6,360 nt of DNA from Variovorax sp. (GTDB lineage: Bacteria > Pseudomonadota > Gammaproteobacteria > Burkholderiales > Burkholderiaceae_C), in NCBI GenBank assembly GCA_028292145.1, contig JAQGMX010000195.1, positions 1 to 6,360 on the forward strand, given 5' to 3'. Position 1 is the stretch's first letter; the number at the start of each line of letters is the position of its first letter. The notes beneath the pieces were generated by a model, which saw only the letters and a list, made by a program, of their open reading frames with translations, searched no databases and was not told where the DNA came from. Positions 1-5,247 of the stretch are shown here, piece by piece. The position numbers were made by a program, and so were the translations under genes.

Positions 1-145
1 CGACGATCTCATGGCCTTCCGACTGCACCGCCTTCAGCAGGCGGAACGCACGCTCGGGCTGCTCGTTGCTGCGCTTGAGCTTGCCGCGCACCATGAAGAG
101 CTGCGGATCGTGGTCCTTGTGGGTTTCGCAGTAGACGACTTTCAT
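1..145 (-). CDS. N-terminus of a second APAH/HDAC-family enzyme (partial)
   Basis: Only 48 codons are in the window, from the ATG at 145 to the left edge. The peptide begins MKVVYCETHKDHDPQLF and continues with VRGKLKRSNEQPERAFRLLKAV. This is the opening pattern of bacterial acetylpolyamine amidohydrolase/histone deacetylase proteins: a first strand MKxxY, then H-D-P, a glycine, and P-x-RA-x-x-L. It lines up without gaps with the start of the complete deacetylase in this window, sharing MK, HDPQ, the glycine and P-x-RA, but is clearly diverged. The start is supported by the ATGA overlap with the regulator's stop codon. The catalytic part is outside the window, so activity cannot be judged. 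The family call rests on a short stretch. Confidence 0.72.
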   Translation of the reverse strand, partial: MKVVYCETHKDHDPQLFMVRGKLKRSNEQPERAFRLLKAVQSEGHEIV

Positions 146-897
146 GCGAGGGCCCCGAGTTCGATGCGGCGGCGCGGCTGGACGGGATCGGTGCCGTGCT
201 GTTCGACGAACAGCGCGCGCACGTGCTCCCAGGCGTATTCGAGGTGCACGCGCATGGCGTGCTTGGCCGCGTCGGCGTCGCGGCGTAGCAATGCGGCCAC
301 GATTACGCCGTGCGTGGCGGCCACTGCGGCCGAGTCGTCGACCGCGTTGATGAGCGCGATGATCATGCGCATCTCCATCTGCGTGTCGGTGAAGATCCGC
401 AGCAGCCGCGCGTTGCCGGCGAGCTCGCAGATCAGCATGTGCAGTTCGAGGTCGGTGGCGATGCGCTCGTCCTGCGGCGTGGCCGCGTCGGGCCGCATCA
501 TCCTGTCGAGCAGCGTCTTCACGCGGGCCATGCCGGCTTCGTCGGCCTTGCGGCAGGCCAGCTCGATGCTGGTGAGTTCGATGCTGATGCGCACCTCGTA
601 CAGGTCGTCGATCTCCTGCACGCTGATGGTCCGCACCGCGAAGCCGTGGCGCGGCCGCGCGACCAGCACGCCCTGGCGTTCGAGCCGTCGCGCTGCTTCC
701 CGTACCGGCGCGCGGCTGATGCCCATGCGGCGGGCGATGTCGGCCTCGACGATGCGCGCGCCGGGCGGCAGCTTGCCGTCGACGATGGCGCGGGTCAGCT
801 GGGCTTCGACCAGGTCGACGAGGTCGGGCGATTCGACGGACGCGAACAGCGTGTCGTCGCCGCCCTTGCCGGGTTTGCTGAAGGATGGGCTTGTCAT
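142..897 (-). CDS. GntR-family transcriptional regulator, FadR/FCD subfamily
   Basis: This 251-residue cytoplasmic DNA-binding regulator has an N-terminal winged helix-turn-helix (about 25-92). It contains the characteristic ADIARRMGISRAPVREAARRLE helices (52-73) and the wing LVARPRHGFAVR (78-89). A C-terminal all-helical FCD ligand-binding domain follows (about 96-225). The FCD metal-site residues appear intact: Asp149 and His153 in TDLELHMLI, His196 in ATHGVIVAAL, and His218 in MRVHLEYAW. Family members typically bind a metal-chelated small carboxylate that releases them from their operator. The ATG at 897 begins a normal-length protein 13 bp after the transporter stop, and its TGA overlaps the next gene's start as ATGA. 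It is encoded inside the operon, so it probably controls the operon, including its own expression, from a promoter outside the window. I did not find an obvious operator palindrome here. Confidence 0.93.
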   Translation of the reverse strand: MTSPSFSKPGKGGDDTLFASVESPDLVDLVEAQLTRAIVDGKLPPGARIVEADIARRMGISRAPVREAARRLERQGVLVARPRHGFAVRTISVQEIDDLYEVRISIELTSIELACRKADEAGMARVKTLLDRMMRPDAATPQDERIATDLELHMLICELAGNARLLRIFTDTQMEMRMIIALINAVDDSAAVAATHGVIVAALLRRDADAAKHAMRVHLEYAWEHVRALFVEQHGTDPVQPRRRIELGALA

Positions 898-910
898 GGT
901 GTCTGTCTCG

Positions 911-1795
911 TCAGTTCAATACCGGTCGGGGTTTCGCGGCGATGTTCGAGCGTGCCAGATACAGGCCGGCGGCGACGATCAGGGCGATTCCGGCAGTCGC
1001 CAGCGCGTCCGGCGCCTTGTGGAACCAGAAGGTGCTGAAGGCGACGGCCAGCAGCAGCTGGAAGTAGTTGAGCGGCGCCAGCGTCGATGCCTCGACCCGC
1101 GCGAAGGCCGCCAGCAGCAACCATTGGGCCGCGCCGCTGCAGGCGCCACCGGCCAGCAGCAAAAGCACATCGCCGAACGGCGGCATCTGCGCCGGCAGGA
1201 AGAACGGCACGGGGATCAGTGTGACGACCAGACAGGCCAGCGCGGTCCATGCGTACTGCACGGGGCTTGCGACCTGACCTGCGAGACGGCGAGTGAGCAG
1301 CTGGAAGATCGCGTAGCAGGCGGCCGACACCACCATCAGCATCGTGCCGAGCAGCGGCAGGCTGCCGCCCGGCCGCACGATCAGCAGCATGCCGCCGAAA
1401 CCGAAGATGACCGCAACCCAGCGGCTGCGCGGCACGTGTTCGCCGAGCATCCACGGCGACAGCGCGACCATCAGCAGCGGCGCGGTGAAGTAGATGGCGG
1501 TGGCCTCGGCCAGCGGCATCCAGGTCAGCGCGGTCATGAAGCACGTCGCGACGGTCGCGAGCATCATCCCGCGCAGCAGCAGGAGCTTCTTGTGCGGCGC
1601 GCGCCAGAAGCGCAGGTCGCCGTGGTGCAGCAGCATCGCGAACGCAATGCCGGTCACCGCGACGTACCGCATGATGTTGATGAAGGGCGCGGGATAGAAC
1701 TGCAGCATGAACTTGCAGAACGCGTCGTAGGAAGCGAAGGCAACGAGCGCGCAGAAGAAGAAGGCGACGCCCGCACGTTGACCCGCAGCGTTCAC
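911..1795 (-). CDS. EamA/DMT-superfamily transporter (10 TM)
   Basis: This 294-residue inner-membrane protein of the drug/metabolite transporter superfamily is built from two EamA repeats of about five helices each. Hydrophobic segments lie near residues 9-31, 37-57, 71-89, 97-115, 125-141, 147-167, 178-198, 208-228, 238-258 and 265-282. The first repeat ends with the family-like ATAIYFTAPLL (98-108) and VPRSRWVAVIFGFGGMLLIV (121-140), and the second with STLAPLNYFQLLLA (237-250). The total length is normal for the family. The start is a GTG whose G follows the deacetylase's last sense codon, so that GTG and TGA share two bases (GTGA); GAGG lies seven bases upstream. The open frame extends much further upstream, but that part is only the alternative frame of other genes. 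DMT proteins of this size usually export amino acids, amines or related metabolites; which one is not visible here. Its place in the operon suggests a substrate or by-product of the amine pathway. Confidence 0.9.
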   Translation of the reverse strand: MNAAGQRAGVAFFFCALVAFASYDAFCKFMLQFYPAPFINIMRYVAVTGIAFAMLLHHGDLRFWRAPHKKLLLLRGMMLATVATCFMTALTWMPLAEATAIYFTAPLLMVALSPWMLGEHVPRSRWVAVIFGFGGMLLIVRPGGSLPLLGTMLMVVSAACYAIFQLLTRRLAGQVASPVQYAWTALACLVVTLIPVPFFLPAQMPPFGDVLLLLAGGACSGAAQWLLLAAFARVEASTLAPLNYFQLLLAVAFSTFWFHKAPDALATAGIALIVAAGLYLARSNIAAKPRPVLN

Positions 1796-2850
1796 CGGGC
1801 GGCCTCGAACCCGCTCAGGAACATGTCCAGCGCCGGACCTATTGCCTCCACCATGTAGCCGCCTTCCTGCACCACCACCGTCGGCAGCTTCAGCGCGCCG
1901 ACGCGTTCGCCGATGTGTCGGTAGGCGTCGAGGTCGAGCTTCAGCACGCTGATCGGATCGTCCTTGTAGCTGTCGAAGCCCAGCGCCAGCACCAGCGCCT
2001 CGGGCTTGAAATCGCGCAGCGCTGCGGTGCCCCGGTCGACGGCCTGCAGGAAGACTTCGTCGCTCGCGCCGTGCGGCAGCGGCAGGTTCAGGTTGAAGCC
2101 TTCTCCGGCACCGATGCCGCGCTCGTGAGCATAGCCGGTATAGAACGGGTAGTAGTTCGACGGATCGGCGTGGATCGACACGGTCATCACGTCGTCGCGG
2201 GCATAGAAGATGTTCTGTGTGCCGTCCCCGTGGTGCGCATCGACGTCGAATACGGCCACGCGGCCATGCCGGTCCCACAGCCGGTGCGCCGCGATGGCGC
2301 TGTTGTTGGCGAAGCAGAAGCCGCCCGCGCGGTCGCGGTGCGCATGGTGGCCGGATGGGCGGCACAGCGCATAGGCCGCGCCGCCGCCTTCCAGCACCGC
2401 ATCGGCGGCAGCCACGGCCGTGTGCGCCGACCGGAGGATCGAGCGCCAGCTGTGCGGGCCGAGCGGGCAGGAGAGGTCGCTGATGTAGTAACCCGTGCGT
2501 GCCACGACCGACGGCGAGGGACACGGTGCGCGCGCCACGCCCGGCGTGCCGCTGTAGTACGGCGAGAGGTTCGGCAACACCTCGATGCCCGGCTCGACGC
2601 CGCGCATCTTCAGTTCGCGCCACAGCGTGTAAGCCGTTTCCAGGTAGTCGAGGTAGTCGGTGCTGTGCACGCCTTCGAGCGGTGCGCGGCCGTAGTCGCG
2701 CGGCGCTTCGAGTGCGATGCCGCGCAAGGCCAGCGCGTCGCGCAGCGCATGCGCGCGGCTCGGCAGATCGGCCGGCTTGTGGATGCGGCCGAGCCGCATG
2801 TACTGCTGCGGATCGTGCAGCAGCTGGTCGTCGGTGAAGAAGGCTTTCAT
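1792..2850 (-). CDS. Histone-deacetylase-superfamily amidohydrolase, acetylpolyamine amidohydrolase (APAH) type
   Basis: This 352-residue, probably cytoplasmic zinc amidohydrolase has the arginase/deacetylase fold. Bacterial members of this type remove acetyl groups from N-acetylputrescine, N-acetylcadaverine or other acylated amines. Visible active-site elements are the tandem His168-His169 (RPSGHHAHRD), the zinc ligands Asp204 and His206 (FDVDAHHGDG), the third ligand Asp293 (LGFDSYKDDP), and Tyr332 (QEGGYMVE), which would polarise the carbonyl. From memory, the Mycoplana ramosa APAH has D195, H197, D284 and Y323, a constant offset of nine, and a similar length (about 341). The N-terminal MKAFFTDDQLLHDP and the CRPxGHHA...GGFCFxNN block are also typical of the group. 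No signal peptide is visible. It sits 6 bp after the aminotransferase, and its TGA overlaps the transporter's GTG as GTGA, so the three genes are probably co-translated. Deacetylation of proteins cannot be excluded from sequence alone, but the operon points to a small-molecule substrate. Confidence 0.93.
   Translation of the reverse strand: MKAFFTDDQLLHDPQQYMRLGRIHKPADLPSRAHALRDALALRGIALEAPRDYGRAPLEGVHSTDYLDYLETAYTLWRELKMRGVEPGIEVLPNLSPYYSGTPGVARAPCPSPSVVARTGYYISDLSCPLGPHSWRSILRSAHTAVAAADAVLEGGGAAYALCRPSGHHAHRDRAGGFCFANNSAIAAHRLWDRHGRVAVFDVDAHHGDGTQNIFYARDDVMTVSIHADPSNYYPFYTGYAHERGIGAGEGFNLNLPLPHGASDEVFLQAVDRGTAALRDFKPEALVLALGFDSYKDDPISVLKLDLDAYRHIGERVGALKLPTVVVQEGGYMVEAIGPALDMFLSGFEAAR
1803..1806 (-). 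promoter_or_regulatory. Ribosome binding site (GAGG) fixing the GTG start of the DMT transporter
   Basis: GAGG on the minus strand is seven bases upstream of the GTG at 1795. This near-ideal spacing is the main reason for choosing that GTG over the longer open frame running on upstream. The site lies in the last codons of the deacetylase. Confidence 0.6.
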
Positions 2851-2856
2851 GGCGCT

Positions 2857-4236
2857 TCAGACCTCGACGGTCATGGCTTCCTCGAACAGCACCATCGCCC
2901 GCTCGAAGCGCGCGAACATGTCGTCGATCTGTTCGGCGGTGATGATGAGCGGCGGGCAGAACGCGACCGCATCGCCCATCGCGCGGACGATCAGGCCCTG
3001 CGCCAGCGCCAGTTCGGCCAGCTTCGCGCCGGCCTTCTGCGCCGGATCGAACGCGGTCTTGGTCGCAGGGTCGGCAGCGAGCTCCATCGCGCCGATCAAA
3101 CCGATGCCGCGCACCTCGCCGACGAAGCGGCGCGACGCATAGGCACGCAGCTTCTGCAGGAACCGAGGTGCGAGCGACTGCACGTGCGCGACGATGTTTT
3201 CGTCTTCGTAGACGTTCAGCGTTTCCAGCGCGACCGCGCTCGTCACCGGATGGCCCGAGTAGGTGAAGCCGTGGCCGAAGGTGCCGATCTTCCCGCTGTT
3301 GGCCGAGACCGCCGCGTAGATCTTCTCGGAAATCATCACCGCCGATATCGGCACGTAGCCCGACGACAGGCCTTTGGCCGTGGTCAGGATGTCGGGCCGC
3401 ATGCCGAAGGTGGTCGAGCCGAACATCTCGCCGGTGCGCCCGTAGCCGCAGATGACCTCGTCGGAGATCAGCAGCACGTCGTACTTCTTCAACACCGCCT
3501 GGATCTTTTCGAAGTAGGTGGCCGGCGGCACGATCACGCCGCCCGCGCCCATCACCGGCTCTGCGATGAAGGCGCCGACGGTGTCCGGACCTTCTTCGAG
3601 GATGCACTTCTCCAGGTTGTCGGCCAGGCGGGTCGCGAAGGCTTCCTCGCTCTCGCCGGCCTCGGCATAGCGGTAGTGGTGCGGGCAGTCGACGTGCAGG
3701 ATGCGGTCGATCGGCAGGTCGAAGTCGCGGTGGTTGTTGATGAGACCGCTCAGGCTCGCGGCCACGACGGTGACGCCGTGGTACGCGTTCTTGCGCGCGA
3801 TGATCTTCTTCTTCTCCGGCTTGCCGATGGCGTTGAAGTAATACCAGACCAGCTTCACCGCGGAGTCGTTGGCCTCGGAGCCGGAGTTGGCGAAGAACAC
3901 CTTCGACATCGGCACCGGTGCCAGCGTGAGCAGCTTCTCGGCCAGCGCAATGGCGGCGGGGTTCGAGCGGCCGTTGAACGTGTGGTAGTACGGCAGGCCG
4001 TGCAGCGCATCGCTCCCGGCCTTGGCCAGCCGCGCATTGCTGAAGCCCAGCGATGCGCACCACAGGCCCGACATGGCCTCGAGATAGCGGCGGCCCCGGT
4101 CGTCCTCCACGAAGATGCCGTCGCCGCGCACGATCACCATCGGCCCGACCTGCGGATGGGTCGCCATGTTGGTGAAGGGATGCAGGTGCGATGCGATGTC
4201 CTGAGCCGCGTGTTCGGCGTGCGTGTGTGCGTTCAT
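2857..4236 (-). CDS. Class III PLP-dependent omega-aminotransferase (SpuC / amine:pyruvate transaminase-like)
   Basis: This 459-residue cytoplasmic fold-type I aminotransferase moves an amino group from a primary amine or omega-amino acid to a keto acid, usually pyruvate. Features in order: the N-terminal HLHPFT motif (17-22), GLWC (57-60) with the pocket Trp59, SGSEAN (118-123) for the cofactor phosphate, AYHG (151-154) with Tyr152 stacking on PLP, LLISDEV (255-261) with Asp259 to the pyridine nitrogen, catalytic Lys288 in TTAKGLSSGY, FTYSGHP (324-330), and the flexible Arg418 (IVRAMGD) that binds the acceptor carboxylate. The length and the positions of Trp, Lys and Arg closely match the Chromobacterium violaceum amine:pyruvate transaminase and the putrescine-utilisation SpuC group as I remember them. 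The ATG at 4236 gives the normal N-terminus, but I see no good Shine-Dalgarno. It follows the dehydrogenase by 45 bp and precedes the deacetylase by 6 bp. Putrescine or another diamine is a reasonable donor; beta-alanine or another amine is also possible. Confidence 0.93.
   Translation of the reverse strand: MNAHTHAEHAAQDIASHLHPFTNMATHPQVGPMVIVRGDGIFVEDDRGRRYLEAMSGLWCASLGFSNARLAKAGSDALHGLPYYHTFNGRSNPAAIALAEKLLTLAPVPMSKVFFANSGSEANDSAVKLVWYYFNAIGKPEKKKIIARKNAYHGVTVVAASLSGLINNHRDFDLPIDRILHVDCPHHYRYAEAGESEEAFATRLADNLEKCILEEGPDTVGAFIAEPVMGAGGVIVPPATYFEKIQAVLKKYDVLLISDEVICGYGRTGEMFGSTTFGMRPDILTTAKGLSSGYVPISAVMISEKIYAAVSANSGKIGTFGHGFTYSGHPVTSAVALETLNVYEDENIVAHVQSLAPRFLQKLRAYASRRFVGEVRGIGLIGAMELAADPATKTAFDPAQKAGAKLAELALAQGLIVRAMGDAVAFCPPLIITAEQIDDMFARFERAMVLFEEAMTVEV
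2861..2865 (-). promoter_or_regulatory. Likely ribosome binding site (GAGGT) for the APAH-type deacetylase
   Basis: GAGGT on the minus strand lies ten bases before the ATG at 2850. It is embedded in the last codons of the aminotransferase, just before that gene's stop. The spacing is a little long but usable, and it supports the ATG at 2850 as the start. Confidence 0.5.
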
Positions 4237-4281
4237 TTGTGCTGTGCTTCGCTGGAAAAGGTGTTGGGAAATTACGCCGCT
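4237..4281 (-). other. Longest intergenic gap (45 bp) in the cluster
   Basis: This spacer separates the dehydrogenase stop from the aminotransferase start. It is about 51% G+C, clearly lower than the surrounding genes. I see no convincing -35/-10 pair, no hairpin with a T-run and no palindromic operator in it, and no strong Shine-Dalgarno before the ATG. It most likely acts only as a leader for the aminotransferase cistron. Confidence 0.5.
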
Positions 4282-5247
4282 TCAGTAGCCGCGTGCCATG
4301 TCGACGAGGTTGCGCGGGCGTTCGCCCTGCCGCAGCGCCGCGAGATTCGACAGCGTCTGCTGCGCGATCACGGCGGGATCGGTGCGGGTCGAGATGTGCG
4401 GTGTGATCAGGATGCGCGGCTCGCGCCAGAACGCATGGTCCGCCGGCAGCGGCTCGACCGAGAACGCATCGAGCGTCGCGCCCGAAAGCTGGCCGCTCTG
4501 AAGCGCCGCGAGCAGATCGGCCTCGACCAGATGATCGCCGCGACCGACGTTGATCAGGTGCGCGCCGCGCGGCAGTTGCGCGAACAGCGATGCGTTCAGA
4601 AAGCCATGCGTCTGCGCGGTCAGCGGCAGCAGGCAGACCAGCGTGTCGCAGCCGCCGAGGAAGTCGCCGAGCTGGTCGTCGCCGTGGAAGCTCTGCACGC
4701 CTTCGGGCAGATCCGTCTTGGCGCTGCGGCTCCATCCGCGCACCTGGTAACCGATGGTGGCAAGCGCCTCGGCGCAGGCCATGCCCAGCGTGCCGAGTCC
4801 CGCGATGCCGACCCGATGGTGGCGCGGCGAAACGACCGGCTGCTCCTCCCATCGACCGGCTGCCGAGCTTGCGACATACGCCGCCATGCCGCGATGCTGC
4901 TGCACGACGGCCCAGCTCACGTACGCCTTCATTCCGGCGGCCATCGTGGTGTCGACGATGCGGCACAGCGGCAGGTCGCGCGGCAGATCGGCGTCGGCCG
5001 CGATGTGGTCGATGCCTGCGGCAAGCGACTGGATCAGCGCCAGCTTCGGTAACTGTGCGAGCAACCCGTGCGGCGGAAACCAGCACACCGCGACGTCGAC
5101 GTCTTCGACCGGCCCGAGCGATGCCACGTCGTTGCCCATGCGCAGATCGATGCCCGGAAATTCCTTGCGGAATGCGTTGGCGAGATAGCCGAGGTCGAGC
5201 ACTTCGCTGAGCAGCGCGACGCAGGGGAGCGGCGTGCCGGCGTTCAT
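4282..5247 (-). CDS. GhrA-like D-2-hydroxyacid dehydrogenase (glyoxylate/hydroxypyruvate reductase family)
   Basis: This 321-residue cytoplasmic oxidoreductase of the D-isomer-specific 2-hydroxyacid dehydrogenase family probably reduces a short 2-keto acid (glyoxylate, hydroxypyruvate or pyruvate) with NAD(P)H. Its length and C-terminus (NLVDMARGY) resemble E. coli GhrA, which is about 312 residues and ends in a similar VDxARGY. Visible features are the substrate-loop motif AAGID (76-80), the Rossmann glycines GLGTLG (150-155), and the catalytic triad Arg236 (NVGRGDHLVE), Glu265 (DAFSVEPLP) and His284 (ITPHIS). After the second Rossmann strand comes WSRSAK (172-177); the Arg there favours NADPH over NADH by analogy with GhrA. 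The ATG at 5247 is chosen because it starts right at the family N-terminus and overlaps the ABC gene's TGA as ATGA, with a weak GGTGG four bases upstream. The open frame continues further upstream, but only as the alternative frame of the ABC gene. The exact substrate cannot be read from the sequence. Confidence 0.93.
   Translation of the reverse strand: MNAGTPLPCVALLSEVLDLGYLANAFRKEFPGIDLRMGNDVASLGPVEDVDVAVCWFPPHGLLAQLPKLALIQSLAAGIDHIAADADLPRDLPLCRIVDTTMAAGMKAYVSWAVVQQHRGMAAYVASSAAGRWEEQPVVSPRHHRVGIAGLGTLGMACAEALATIGYQVRGWSRSAKTDLPEGVQSFHGDDQLGDFLGGCDTLVCLLPLTAQTHGFLNASLFAQLPRGAHLINVGRGDHLVEADLLAALQSGQLSGATLDAFSVEPLPADHAFWREPRILITPHISTRTDPAVIAQQTLSNLAALRQGERPRNLVDMARGY

Noticed and set aside
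898..910. Operator or promoter in the 13 bp between transporter and regulator
   Set aside because: The gap is too short for a promoter, and the nearby GACA-like repeats are not a palindrome of FadR type.
11..1858. Plus-strand open frame of 615 codons
   Set aside because: It runs antisense to the regulator and transporter, both clear family members. The translation is Arg/Ala/Ser-rich low-complexity sequence with no recognisable domain, as expected opposite GC-rich genes.
1915..5052. Plus-strand open frame of 1045 codons
   Set aside because: It is antisense to the deacetylase, aminotransferase and dehydrogenase, and its composition (Arg, Ala, Val, His, Gln, Asp) is typical of a GC-rich shadow frame. 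No family motif was seen.
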